Assembly: GCF_036046055.1 (NCBI RefSeq) | Contig: NZ_CP107939.1 | Location: 6,324,001 to 6,388,000 of the forward strand | Length of the DNA stretch: 64,000 nt | From: Nocardia sp. NBC_00403 | Lineage (GTDB): Bacteria > Actinomycetota > Actinomycetes > Mycobacteriales > Mycobacteriaceae | Direction: 5' to 3' | Shown here: in pieces, positions 26,419-35,137 of the stretch | Numbering within the stretch: the stretch's first letter is position 1 | How the letters are laid out: every line of letters begins with the position of its first letter | The notes under the pieces: model-generated | The model's database searches: none | What the model was told of the DNA's origin: nothing | What the model saw: only the letters and a program-made list of their open reading frames with translations | Position numbers and translations under genes: made by a program

Positions 26419-26721
26419 GTGTTCAGCCGTATCGTGTCCCTGAAGATCCGGCCCGGCTCTCGCTCCGAATTTCTGGCCGCCGTCGGCCGCAGCGCCGCCG
26501 CGTCGGTGCGTGAGGAGCCGGGTTGCCTCCGGTTCGATGTCTGTGCCGACCGCGTGGATCCGCACCGGTTCTTCCTGTACCAGGTATATGTCGACGACGA
26601 GGCAGCGGAAGCGCATCGATTCACCGACCATTTCATTGCGTGGCGCAGCGCGGCAGACCGATATGTCGAGCCGGGCACCCAGGTTCACTACAGCACCGAT
26701 GTCCTCGTCAACGCCAACTGA
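26419..26721 (+). CDS. Putative quinol monooxygenase (ABM domain)
   Basis: The 100-residue protein has the complete antibiotic-biosynthesis-monooxygenase fold: FSRIVSLKIRPGSRSEFLAAV, EEPGCLRFDVCADRVDPHRF, FFLYQVYVDDEAAEAHRFTD and a C-terminal aromatic segment. YgiN-like members oxidise quinols or clear reactive intermediates. The GTG at 26419 fits the family start and follows a GGAG site; an upstream frame extension would overlap the preceding gene. It is probably co-transcribed with the NAD(P)-binding protein. Confidence 0.82.
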   Translation: MFSRIVSLKIRPGSRSEFLAAVGRSAAASVREEPGCLRFDVCADRVDPHRFFLYQVYVDDEAAEAHRFTDHFIAWRSAADRYVEPGTQVHYSTDVLVNAN

Positions 26722-26803
26722 GTTGCCCGGCGGAACGCGCTTTCGCCACGCGTTCGCGGGCGGTTAGCAGACACGAAATCGCCTCTGCGCACACGCAATC
26801 GAT

Positions 26804-26846
26804 CGTGCAGATGTACTTGCATCTGAAAGGCGCACCGACCTAAACT
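26804..26846 (+). promoter_or_regulatory. Promoter with shared palindromic element
   Basis: CGTGCAGATGTACTTGCATC begins at 26804 and contains CAGATG and CATCTG arms six bases apart. The right arm supplies a -35 (TTGCAT, 26817-26822); an 18-base spacer and a -10 (TAAACT, 26841-26846) follow. The same arrangement, spacing included, occurs at 29993-30035. The start codon of the small gene at 26889 is 42 bases beyond the -10. Confidence 0.7.
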
Positions 26847-26888
26847 CAGTCCCGCAACGCTATATAGGGGACAACCAGGGGAGGCCGC

Positions 26889-27257
26889 GTGGGCGAGCCA
26901 AGGGCCAATGTCGCCATGGGTTTGCTGCCGCCAGACGTCAGGGGCGTTCGAATGGACCAACCACTTCACGGCGGCCGGCTCGGAATAGCCGATGCCGCAC
27001 TGGCCGACCAGCCAGCGAACGGTACGAATATGAGCACACCGTCGTCACGATCGGGCCAGCGGCCTGCCGCACTCACGCGGGAGACTGCCGTCGCGTTCGT
27101 GATCCACGCCGTCGAATCCACCGGCGCGGCCACCCGCCACGATTTCGACATCGACCGGATCGTCACCACCGCGCATGCGATGGCCGACGACTGGGATCTC
27201 GAGGTCCTGCAGCCGGATGCGTTCTGGCGCATCGCCTCCACTTTTATCAAGCAGTGA
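26889..27257 (+). CDS. Small hypothetical protein of the candidate Scr1 regulon
   Basis: The 122-residue protein starts at a GTG four bases after an AGGGGAGG ribosome site. The C-terminal 60 residues (FVIHAVESTGAATRHDFDID, then ADDWDLEVLQPDAFWRIAS) look like a compact helical domain and the N-half is disordered. I do not recognise it. Its promoter carries the same element as the gene at 30115, and it is convergent with the second Scr1-type regulator. Confidence 0.65.
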   Translation: MGEPRANVAMGLLPPDVRGVRMDQPLHGGRLGIADAALADQPANGTNMSTPSSRSGQRPAALTRETAVAFVIHAVESTGAATRHDFDIDRIVTTAHAMADDWDLEVLQPDAFWRIASTFIKQ

Positions 27258-27592
27258 GGTAGTGCGCGCTCGCGCAGGCACCGAATACTGTTGTGCCGCT
27301 GCGTGATACAGAGCATCCCGCGGCACCTGCGGTGTCCTGCGCCCATCGGCGCCCGCCGCACCTCGCGCTGTGTGATAACCCGAACGCACGGGTTCATCCC
27401 ATACTGAGCGACTCTGCGCCCCACTGATTCCGCAGGCATCTGCGGTCCACGTGCGCGCCGACGCCACATCTATTGCTATGTGAAGCCCGATCGCTCAACC
27501 AGCAACAGTCCGCCCGGGCACGAGCCGGCATGACGGCACACAAAACGGGCGCGATCGAATGAAAACCGGGGCCGACGGCGAACCGCCGGACC
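27258..27592. other. Intergenic region between convergent genes
   Basis: These 335 bases separate the small plus-strand gene from the convergent XRE regulator. I see no gene and no long perfect hairpin in them. Confidence 0.5.
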
Positions 27593-28480
27593 TCACTCCC
27601 CCTGGGCGTACTCCCGGAGAATCTCCACGGACTTCTCCGGACGCTCGGACTGCACACTCAGCCGGTCCATAACCGACAGGTACAGCGCCAGATCTTGCCG
27701 ACGATCCAGGTACAGCGCACTGGTGAGGTGCTCGAGATAAACGATATCGGGCAGCTCGGGCTCGGCGAAGCGCAGAATGCTGAACGAGCTGCCTGCCGCC
27801 GCATGCTCCCCCGCCGCGTACGGCAACACCTGGATGGTGACGTTGGGTAATTCGGAGAGCTTGATGAGATGTTCCATCTGCTCACGCTGGACGCGCGCGC
27901 CGCCGACCGGCCGGTGCAGCGCGGCCTCATCGATCACCGCCCACACCACGGGCGGATCCTGCCGGAACAAGATCTCTTTCCTGCGCTGACGCACCGCGAC
28001 CCGCCGATCCATGTCGGCGTCCTCGTAACCGAGGGAGACGACCGCCCTGGCGTATTCGGGAGTCTGCAACAGTCCAGGAATCAGATTCGCCTCGTAGGTG
28101 CGAATCTTGTTGGCCGCCTGCTCCAAACCCAGGTAGGTGCCGAACCAGGACGGCAGCAGATCGTTGTAGCGATGCCACCAGCCCGGTTCGTTCGCCTGTC
28201 TGGCCAGGTCCAGGAATCGTTCCCGCTCCACAGGGTCGTCGACGCCATAGAGGGTCAGCAGATCTCGAATGTCGCGTTCTTTGAAGCCGGTGCGGCCCAG
28301 CTCGAGCCGACTGATCTTGGCATGCGAACCACGGATGGCGTCGCCCGCGGCCTCCCGGGTGATATTCGCCTTCTCCCGGAGCTTGCGCAATTGGCCGCCC
28401 AGTGCGATCCGCAGCACGGTCGGACCACGTTCCGCGACAACCGATTGCACACGACCGTCGTCATCGGGTTTTGCGATCAT
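27593..28480 (-). CDS. Scr1-type XRE regulator (HTH plus DUF5753), second copy
   Basis: The 295-residue protein matches the regulator at 18909 throughout: LRKLREKANITREAAGDAIR and KISRLELGRTGF in the helix-turn-helix, then LPSWFGTYLGLEQAANKIR, LIPGLLQTPEYARAVV and LPNVTIQVLPYAAGE in DUF5753. The ATG at 28480 follows a GGAG site. It lies 88 bases downstream of a DUF397 gene on the same strand, which is the usual regulator/partner arrangement. The DUF397 protein normally modulates the Scr1-type partner (family knowledge). Confidence 0.9.
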   Translation of the reverse strand: MIAKPDDDGRVQSVVAERGPTVLRIALGGQLRKLREKANITREAAGDAIRGSHAKISRLELGRTGFKERDIRDLLTLYGVDDPVERERFLDLARQANEPGWWHRYNDLLPSWFGTYLGLEQAANKIRTYEANLIPGLLQTPEYARAVVSLGYEDADMDRRVAVRQRRKEILFRQDPPVVWAVIDEAALHRPVGGARVQREQMEHLIKLSELPNVTIQVLPYAAGEHAAAGSSFSILRFAEPELPDIVYLEHLTSALYLDRRQDLALYLSVMDRLSVQSERPEKSVEILREYAQGE

Positions 28481-28568
28481 GAAGTCATCTCCGATACTCG
28501 GGTTTGACCACAGTGTGTCACAAACACCCCAGTTCGAAACACACCGCACCGACCGCCAATGTTACCGC

Positions 28569-28790
28569 TCAGCTAGTCAGATCGTCGAACTCGCCGGCCT
28601 TCGCGCCGCGCACGAACGCATCGATCTCCGGACGGGTGTAGAAGAGCACTCCACCCTCCGGGTCCCGCGAGTTCCGAACGGCTATCAGGTTATTGGTCGC
28701 CGCTGCCACTTCGACGCAGTTCCCGCTCGGGTTACTGAACGAGCTCTTGCGCCAGCTGCCATCGATCTTGTTGCTAGATGTATCCGACAT
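28569..28790 (-). CDS. DUF397 protein
   Basis: The 73-residue protein has the hallmark WRKSSFSNPSGNCVEVAAA followed by IAVRNSRDPEGGVL and a C-terminal DAFVRGAKAGEFDDL, the complete DUF397 pattern. I chose the ATG at 28790, with GAGGAG about eight bases upstream; the open frame extends to 28907 but that part is not family-like. It probably works with the XRE regulator directly downstream. A tandem repeat of the shared regulatory element lies upstream at 28832-28872. Confidence 0.9.
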   Translation of the reverse strand: MSDTSSNKIDGSWRKSSFSNPSGNCVEVAAATNNLIAVRNSRDPEGGVLFYTRPEIDAFVRGAKAGEFDDLTS

Positions 28791-28831
28791 TTCCCCACTC
28801 CTCGGTTGCGCCAGTGGATCAACTCGAGTCA

Positions 28832-28872
28832 GTTCTTGCAGATGCACTCTCAAACGTTCTTGCATCTGCACT
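28832..28872. repeat. Tandem copies of the shared element upstream of DUF397
   Basis: GTTCTTGCAGATGCACT (28832-28848) and GTTCTTGCATCTGCACT (28856-28872) are direct repeats 24 bases apart with two mismatches. Each contains the TGCA(GATG or TCTG)CA core seen in the promoter elements at 26804 and 29993. They lie 42-82 bases upstream of the DUF397 start. Confidence 0.65.
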
Positions 28873-29115
28873 GACAATTGGGACGATAGCACGAAGTTCA
28901 CCCTCACGCGCCTACTATTTCGGACCCCACGGTCCGCTCTGAACGGGCGACCGTTCCGACCCGCGAAATACCGTGCTCAGCTCACCGATCCCGACCGTCC
29001 CTGCGGCGCGAATCTTGTACTGTCACAGTGCACATCGGATGTACCAGTCATTAGCGACACCCGCCGCGCCAGCTCGCCCCGCGTGCCGCACCTGCTTGCT
29101 GAGGAGCCCCCACTC

Positions 29116-29913
29116 ATGCCCGACGACCACAGCCCATTGATCCGCACCGACATTCCCCATTCGGCGCGAATCTGGAACTACTGGATGGGCGGTAAGGACT
29201 ACTACGAAATCGATCAGATCGCCGGTGACGCCGGCGTCGAGGTCGACCCCGACATCACCACCATGGCCGTGCAGTCCAGGCAGTTTCTGATCCGTGCCGT
29301 GCGCTACCTCGCGGGCGAGCAGGGGATCCGCCAGTTCTTGGACATCGGCACCGGCCTGCCGACCATGCAGAACACCCATGAGGTCGCCCAGAGCGTCATC
29401 CCCGAAGCGAAAATCGTTTACGTCGATAATGATCCGCTGGTGCTGACGCACGCCAGGGCGCTGCTGACCAGTACCTCGGACGAGGGTGTGACCACCTACG
29501 TCGACTGCGACTTCCACAACCCGGAGCAGATTGTCTCCGACGCGAAGAATGTGCTGAACTTCAACGAGCCGATCGGCGTCATGTTCATGGGCGTGCTCGG
29601 CCACGCCAAGACCTATGACGAACTGCTGCGGATCGTGCACACGGTGCTCGACGCCGTGCCGTCGGGCAGTTACCTCGTCATGTGGGACGGCACCGACGAC
29701 AGCCAGGCCTACGTCACGCTGTGTGAGAACTACACCGGCACCGGCGGCGATCCCTACACGCCGCGGCCGCAGGCCCAAATCCGGTCCGTCTTCGACGGTC
29801 TCGAGTTGGTCGATCCCGGTTTCGTCTCCATCACGGAGTGGAGGGCAGGCGACACCGAGGTGGGCGATATTCGGCCCATCTCCGCGTACGGCGCCGTCGC
29901 GCGCAAGCCGTAG
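29116..29913 (+). CDS. SAM-dependent methyltransferase, SAV_2177 family
   Basis: The 265-residue protein begins with the family signature PHSARIWNYWMGGKDYYE, then shows the SAM-binding loop FLDIGTGLPTMQNTHEVAQ and the acidic end of strand 2 (IVYVDNDPLVLTHARALL). The ATG at 29116 lies 10 bases after GAGGAG. These methyltransferases are abundant in actinomycetes, often beside Scr1/DUF397 genes as here, and their substrates are unknown. Confidence 0.9.
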   Translation: MPDDHSPLIRTDIPHSARIWNYWMGGKDYYEIDQIAGDAGVEVDPDITTMAVQSRQFLIRAVRYLAGEQGIRQFLDIGTGLPTMQNTHEVAQSVIPEAKIVYVDNDPLVLTHARALLTSTSDEGVTTYVDCDFHNPEQIVSDAKNVLNFNEPIGVMFMGVLGHAKTYDELLRIVHTVLDAVPSGSYLVMWDGTDDSQAYVTLCENYTGTGGDPYTPRPQAQIRSVFDGLELVDPGFVSITEWRAGDTEVGDIRPISAYGAVARKP

Positions 29914-29992
29914 TCGGCCTCACAACGACACTTCGACACCGGCGGTCCTGGGCTATGCGCCAAGGGCCGCTGGTGTTTTCGTTCGGGCCGTT

Positions 29993-30035
29993 CGTGCAAA
30001 TGTACTTGCATCTGTAAGCGACAACAGCCTAAACT
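29993..30035 (+). promoter_or_regulatory. Promoter with shared palindromic element, second copy
   Basis: CGTGCAAATGTACTTGCATC begins at 29993 and differs from the 26804 element at one base. The -35 TTGCAT is at 30006-30011, the spacer is 18 bases, and the -10 TAAACT is at 30030-30035, the same geometry as at 26817. The gene at 30115 follows. Confidence 0.7.
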
Positions 30036-30114
30036 CGAGCGATAATCCGGGAGGTACGCAGGGAGTTCGCGCCGGCGCGATCAGCCTCCCCATCTCATAT
30101 GCGAGGGGCGGTCG

Positions 30115-30351
30115 ATGAGTCAGCCATTCCGAACTCCCCACCGAGTTGCGTTTGCCGGCGCCACCGGGATCGAAATGGTGCGGCCACGTGCGGTTCCAGA
30201 CTTCACACCACCGGATTGCGGCACCGAGCCGCGGGCTCTCACCTACCGGCTGGCCCGCGAAATTCTGCACATTCACGACGTCCATGGACCACAGTGCAGG
30301 CAGTGGCTCGCCGCGGCCGCCTACCTCTCCGCCGGACTCGACGACGAATAG
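30115..30351 (+). CDS. Small hypothetical protein of the candidate Scr1 regulon
   Basis: The 78-residue protein starts at an ATG three bases after a GAGGGGCGG ribosome site. The C-half (LTYRLAREILHIHDVHGPQC, then WLAAAAYLSAGLDD) is helical with two His and one Cys. The family is unrecognised. It shares its promoter element with the gene at 26889 but no clear protein similarity. The 271 bases after it to the PucR gene hold nothing I can support. Confidence 0.62.
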   Translation: MSQPFRTPHRVAFAGATGIEMVRPRAVPDFTPPDCGTEPRALTYRLAREILHIHDVHGPQCRQWLAAAAYLSAGLDDE

Positions 30352-30622
30352 TCACCGCATCCGGTTGGCGCGCGATAAAAAAACAGACCGGCCGCTCCGA
30401 TTTTGGTCGACGCTAATTCCGCGTGACCGATCAGTCGGACACCCCTCACGGCGCCCGAAACTTTATGACACCACAGCGCGACGGGATATCTACTCGGACA
30501 ATCGCAGGGCCTGACAACAGATCTCACCGATCGCTACCCACATTCATCACAATTTCGTATAGTGATGCACACGATTCGGGCTCAGTTCTATTACGCCCGA
30601 CGTGGTTACTGGAGCGACGTGT

Positions 30623-31882
30623 ATGACCTTCTCGACGCTGGATCTGTCCATCAACACGCCTGACACGGCGTTGGAAATCGGCGGGCAACCGGCGTCGGTT
30701 CTGTTGCAGAACACCGATCGGGTGGCCTCGCGCATGGTGGGCTACTTCGCCACCTGCATGGCCCCCTGCCGCACGCTGCCGGGCGAGCAACTGCGCGGTG
30801 ACGTCACCAAACTGACCCGCAGCTGTCTTGCGCTCGCCGCCGAAATGTTCGACAAGCGCGCGGTACCCGACGACGAACAGCTCGACGAGGTCCGCGAAGC
30901 CGCGGCGCAATGGGCACGGGAAGCCGTGCCGCTCGGCACCATCTTGCGCGCCTACCACGAAGGACTCCGGATCGCGTTCGGTCTCGTGACCGCGCGGGCC
31001 AAGGCCGATGATGTCGACGAGCTGCTCGTCGCCACCGATCTGATGCTCGAACTGCTCGAAGCGATCACCGCTGCTGTATCGGACGCCTACGTCGACGAAC
31101 AGCACCTCGTCGCGCGCGAACACCACACTGCGGCACAGACATTGGCCTCGACACTGTTGAGCGGACGCAGCAGCTCCGCATTGGCGCGGCAGACTGGTAT
31201 CCCCATCGCCGAGTCGTACCAGGTGGTGGCCCTGTCGATTCCGGAACATCCGGACGAGCGAGAGTCTCGGGTCGACGAGCAGGTCGCAGCGCGCCGCAAG
31301 TTGCGCCGGCTGCAGTCGGCGTTGGCCACCGTTTTCGACTCCCGCGTCCTGGCCCTGCTCAGCACCAAGGGCGGTACCCTGCTGATCCCGGTCGACGCGG
31401 GCGCGGTGATGCTCACCGGCGAGGTACTCGCGCTGCTCACCGAGGCCGCCGCGGTGCCGCTCACCGCGACGCCGGTCCTGGGTAACACCGAGCAGATCCC
31501 GGAGGCTGCCGAGCAGGCGCACGAGCTACTCAACCTGGTCCGGGTGGCCGGACGCGCACCCGGCCTGTACCAGATGGCCGACCTGGCTGTGGAGTACCAG
31601 CTCACGCGCGGCGGCCCCGCGACCCGGCGGATCGCCACCATTCTCGATCCATTGGACGCGCACCCCGAATTGTTCGACACGATGCGCGCCTATCTCGGCA
31701 ACGACATGAACCGCCAGCTGACCGCGAAACAGCTGTATGTCCACCCGAACACCGTCGACTATCGTCTGCGCCGTATCTCCCAGCTCACTACCATCGACCT
31801 GGCCACCTCGGCGGGCATCTCCCAGGCGGCGATCGCGCTGTTGGCCCGCGATCTCGACCGCAGCATCGCGCGCCGTCTGTAG
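30623..31882 (+). CDS. PucR-family transcriptional regulator
   Basis: The 419-residue protein has an N-terminal helical sensor region (RsbRD-like, with AYHEGLRIAFGL and YVDEQHLVAREHHTAAQTLA), a GGDEF-like central part and a C-terminal HTH (LYVHPNTVDYRLRRISQLT). The ATG at 30623 is 6 bases past TGGAGCG. It is the complete version of the truncated protein at 7606. Its targets are not evident. The CBS-domain gene begins 111 bases downstream. Confidence 0.88.
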   Translation: MTFSTLDLSINTPDTALEIGGQPASVLLQNTDRVASRMVGYFATCMAPCRTLPGEQLRGDVTKLTRSCLALAAEMFDKRAVPDDEQLDEVREAAAQWAREAVPLGTILRAYHEGLRIAFGLVTARAKADDVDELLVATDLMLELLEAITAAVSDAYVDEQHLVAREHHTAAQTLASTLLSGRSSSALARQTGIPIAESYQVVALSIPEHPDERESRVDEQVAARRKLRRLQSALATVFDSRVLALLSTKGGTLLIPVDAGAVMLTGEVLALLTEAAAVPLTATPVLGNTEQIPEAAEQAHELLNLVRVAGRAPGLYQMADLAVEYQLTRGGPATRRIATILDPLDAHPELFDTMRAYLGNDMNRQLTAKQLYVHPNTVDYRLRRISQLTTIDLATSAGISQAAIALLARDLDRSIARRL

Positions 31883-31993
31883 GTCCACAGCCCCAGCTCG
31901 CGACCTCGTCGCGACCTGATGCGGATTTGTGCTGGTCACACGGTCGCGAACGAGAGATCCTTAGAACTGCCGCGACATATGGATGGTGGAAAT

Positions 31994-32428
31994 ATGCGAA
32001 TTGCGGAGATCTTGCGCAGAAAAGGCACCGAGGTGGCCACCGTGCCGCCCGACACGACGGTGCGCAACCTGCTGGCCGCGCTGGCCGAATACAACATCGG
32101 AGCGGTGGTGGTATCGCCGGACGGCAGCCGGATCGCCGGCATCGTCTCCGAACGCGATGTGGTCCGGAGCCTGCACGCGCGCGGCGCGGACCTGCTGGAC
32201 ACCCGAGTATCGGAGATCATGACCGTCGACGTGCGCACCTGCGCACCGGACGACCTGGTCGACGGACTGCGCAGCACCATGACCGAGCACCGGATCAGGC
32301 ATCTGCCCGTGGTGCACGACGGGCAGTTGATCGGCATCGTCAGCATCGGTGACGTAGTCAAGAGCGCGATCTCCGAACTCGCCAACGAACGCGAACATCT
32401 CGTCGAGTACCTGCAGGGCAGATACTGA
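31994..32428 (+). CDS. Two-CBS-domain protein
   Basis: The 144-residue protein consists of two CBS domains (VPPDTTVRNLLAALAEYNIG with GIVSERDVVRSLH, and MTVDVRTCAPDDLVDGLRST with GIVSIGDVVKSAI). Such pairs usually bind adenosine nucleotides and act as free-standing energy sensors. I placed the start at the ATG at 31994, where the first domain begins. It precedes the four-gene PLP/sulfur operon by 115 bases on the same strand and might be transcribed with it, though this is not certain. Confidence 0.88.
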   Translation: MRIAEILRRKGTEVATVPPDTTVRNLLAALAEYNIGAVVVSPDGSRIAGIVSERDVVRSLHARGADLLDTRVSEIMTVDVRTCAPDDLVDGLRSTMTEHRIRHLPVVHDGQLIGIVSIGDVVKSAISELANEREHLVEYLQGRY

Positions 32429-32543
32429 ACGATCGCCACGCCCGTGACGCGTGAAAGACGTTGTGTGCGAGAAACCTTCGAACGCCCTTCGCAAAGTGCG
32501 TATCGTTGGTGGCGTCCAGCGGTTCTCGGAAGGGAGCGACACG

Positions 32544-33854
32544 TTGCGTTCACCTGCGTCCGGGTCGCACCTCACCCCGCCTGCGGCCACCCGGTCGCAC
32601 GTACCGTCGGTGCCGGAACCGCCGATCTCCCCATCCGTCGCCGCGCGCCGACTTTTTCCCGCCCTCGCCGAATCCACCGCGGTCTACCTCGACAGCGCCG
32701 CAACCACACAGAAGCCGCTGCCGGTCATCGAGGCCATCCACCGGTATCACAGCTCACGCACCGCCAACGCCGGTCGCGGCACCTACCCGTGGGCAACCAG
32801 CCTGACCGGGCAGATCAGCGGGATACGGGCGCGTACCGCGGCATTCATCGCCGCCGAACACCCTGACGAGGTCGTTTTCACCGGTGGCGCGACCGCCGCG
32901 CTCAACGCCGTCGCACTGTCCTGGGGCCTCGGGGCGCTGGAGGACGGCGACGAAATTCTGTACAGCCCACGCGATCACGCCTCCAATGTCCACCCATGGC
33001 ACCATCTGCGCCGAGTGCTGGCCCGCTTTGGTCGCCACGTCGAATTGGTCCCCTATCGGGTGACCGAACTCGGCGAGGCGGACACCGCCGACATCCTGGC
33101 CAAGCTCACCCCGCGCACCCGGTTGATCACCACCAGTCACCTGCATCACGTCTTCGGCGGACTGACCACCCTGGAGGAACTGCGCGGCAGGCTGGACCCC
33201 TCGGTGTTGCTGTGTTTCGACTGCAGCCAGAGCGGTGGGCACCTGCCGGTGGACGTGACCGAACTCGGCGCCGACTTCGCAGTGTTCGCCGCGCACAAGA
33301 TGTTCGGCGCGCCGGGGACCGGAATCCTCTACTGTCACCGTCGAATTCACGATCAACTGCTGCCCTTCCTCCCCGGTGGCAATTCCGGAGTCGAGCTCAC
33401 CGACGCCGGGCTCATCCCGACCGGTATGCCGGATCTCCTGGAGGGCGGCACCCAGAACATCCCGGGCATCCTCGCGCTCGGCAGCGCATTGGAAGTCCTG
33501 GAGTCCTTCGATATCGGGGCGATAGCCGAGCACAATCGCGAGCTCACGCTGCACCTGATCGCCAATCTGCGCCAGGTGCCCGGCCTGGAATTCCTGCCAG
33601 GGCCCGCGCACGCGCCGTGCGCGATCGGCTACGGGATCCTGTCGTTCACTCTCGCCGGAATCTCCGCCACCGACCTCGGATTCGTCCTCAGCGAGCTAGG
33701 TTTCCTCGTGCGCACCGGCGCCCACTGCACGCCGGCCGCGGCGGCCGACGATGCCGACGATTCGGTTCGGGTCAGCACGCACATCTACAACACGCTCGAG
33801 GAGATAGACCGCTTCACGGAATGTGTCATGACCATCGCCATGGAGGTTCGATGA
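32544..33854 (+). CDS. Class V aminotransferase / cysteine desulfurase-like enzyme
   Basis: The 436-residue PLP enzyme resembles SufS/CsdA: VYLDSAATTQKPLPVIEAI, RDHASNVHPWH, the PLP-lysine motif FAVFAAHKMFGAPGTGILY, and RTGAHCTPAAAADD with a cysteine at the SufS active-site position. It would release sulfur from cysteine as a persulfide, or act on a related amino acid. The TTG at 32544 is favoured because GGAAGGGAG lies seven bases upstream; a GTG at 32451 would add 31 poorly conserved residues. It overlaps the next gene by ATGA. It is the first gene of the four-gene operon. Confidence 0.88.
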   Translation: MRSPASGSHLTPPAATRSHVPSVPEPPISPSVAARRLFPALAESTAVYLDSAATTQKPLPVIEAIHRYHSSRTANAGRGTYPWATSLTGQISGIRARTAAFIAAEHPDEVVFTGGATAALNAVALSWGLGALEDGDEILYSPRDHASNVHPWHHLRRVLARFGRHVELVPYRVTELGEADTADILAKLTPRTRLITTSHLHHVFGGLTTLEELRGRLDPSVLLCFDCSQSGGHLPVDVTELGADFAVFAAHKMFGAPGTGILYCHRRIHDQLLPFLPGGNSGVELTDAGLIPTGMPDLLEGGTQNIPGILALGSALEVLESFDIGAIAEHNRELTLHLIANLRQVPGLEFLPGPAHAPCAIGYGILSFTLAGISATDLGFVLSELGFLVRTGAHCTPAAAADDADDSVRVSTHIYNTLEEIDRFTECVMTIAMEVR

Positions 33855-35137
33855 GTATCGACGGCTCCCCGCGCTACGACCGGCGGGCCGCTTCCCGAGT
33901 GCTGGCCGGACTTGCCCAGCCCGGATTGTTCGCTACGCCCATCCCTGTCCCCGCGGCTCGCAGGATCGAATACACCTGCGCCGCACTGCGTCCCGAATCG
34001 AACAGCCATCTCACCTTTTCGCAGCGGCTGTACCTGGAGCGGTTCATGCGCCCCTGCCGTCCCTACCAGGTCACCAGCGCCACACATCGGATCGCCTGGA
34101 CCGACAGCGACGGAATCCCCAACACCGGCCACTTCCGATCCGACGGGCTGGGGCCGCTCGTGCCGATCGCCATGCGCGAGACGGTGCTGACGCTCTGGCA
34201 CGCGTTGGCCGCGAATTCCGCTCTCGCCGAACGCATCAGTACACTCGGCCTGCGCGAGCACGCAGTGCTGGCGGCTACCACCACCGATCACGAACCCATG
34301 GACATCCTGCGCGTCGGCGTCGAAGCGACCGGGCGGGCATTGGCCCAGCACGCGCTGCTCGCCCGGCAGACGCCGTATCGCAGCGCGGCCGAATTCGCCG
34401 AAGGAATGCGCGATTCCGGGCTCTTCTCTTCGGTCGCGACCCGCTGGTACTGGGAGCTGCAAGCCTCGACCTATCGGCGCGGAATGATTCCGGTGACCCT
34501 GGCCACCCAGCCCGACGGGACCGTCCGCTACACCGCGGACAGCGTGGCGACGCTGCGCGCGATGAAGGACTCGACCATCGAGGATGCGCACAACGTCATG
34601 CGGCGCGCCACGAGGGTGGAGGGGTTGAGCGTCGAAGACGCGATCGCCAAATACCACGACGATCTCGACCTCATCTCCCGCCAGTACGCGCTGCTGCCGT
34701 CCAACACCCGGCCCGCCTGCCTTGCCACGATGCCACACCACCTCGGCGGCGGGCACTACACCCTGTTGCCGCTGGTGGTGGACCAGTTCGTCACCGTCTT
34801 CGGCTGGCTCGCCGGGCGCTGCGAGATCACCGAGGTAAGCGCCGAACTCGATGAACTGACCGCCGATGGCCAGGCGACCGCCGAGGACCAGGTGTTCTAC
34901 GTGCCGGACATGAACTGCAAACACTGTGTCCGCACGATCACCGGGGTGCTGGAGTCCATGGGGATCAAGGTCGTCGACATCGATCTGATCAGCAAACGGG
35001 TCGTCGCGGAATTCCGCAGCCCGCGTAATCGGGCCCGCGCATTCGAGGCCATACGCGACGGCGGCTACAACCCGGCCGCGGACAAGCCCGTGGCGATCGA
35101 TACGTCGACAACCGCCCCGTCGGAAACCGCGGTATGA
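33851..35137 (+). CDS. Unrecognised protein with C-terminal heavy-metal-associated domain
   Basis: The 428-residue protein has two parts. About residues 345-415 form an HMA domain (VFYVPDMNCKHCVRTITGVL, metal-binding Cys356 and Cys359, then a ferredoxin-like fold). The first 340 residues match no family I know; they are soluble, with conserved-looking stretches such as ATRWYWELQASTYRRGMIPV and MPHHLGGGHYTLLPLVVDQF, the latter rich in His. The start at 33851 has TGGAGG upstream and overlaps the desulfurase stop by ATGA; its own stop overlaps the next gene the same way. The HMA domain usually binds Cu(I) or similar soft metals, so this may be the metal-handling or carrier part of the pathway (inference). 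Confidence 0.75.
   Translation: MSIDGSPRYDRRAASRVLAGLAQPGLFATPIPVPAARRIEYTCAALRPESNSHLTFSQRLYLERFMRPCRPYQVTSATHRIAWTDSDGIPNTGHFRSDGLGPLVPIAMRETVLTLWHALAANSALAERISTLGLREHAVLAATTTDHEPMDILRVGVEATGRALAQHALLARQTPYRSAAEFAEGMRDSGLFSSVATRWYWELQASTYRRGMIPVTLATQPDGTVRYTADSVATLRAMKDSTIEDAHNVMRRATRVEGLSVEDAIAKYHDDLDLISRQYALLPSNTRPACLATMPHHLGGGHYTLLPLVVDQFVTVFGWLAGRCEITEVSAELDELTADGQATAEDQVFYVPDMNCKHCVRTITGVLESMGIKVVDIDLISKRVVAEFRSPRNRARAFEAIRDGGYNPAADKPVAIDTSTTAPSETAV

Noticed and set aside
32996..33850. Upstream extension of the HMA-protein frame
   Set aside because: The extension runs antiparallel in composition inside the desulfurase gene in another frame. A TGGAGG ribosome site and ATGA overlap mark 33851 as the start.
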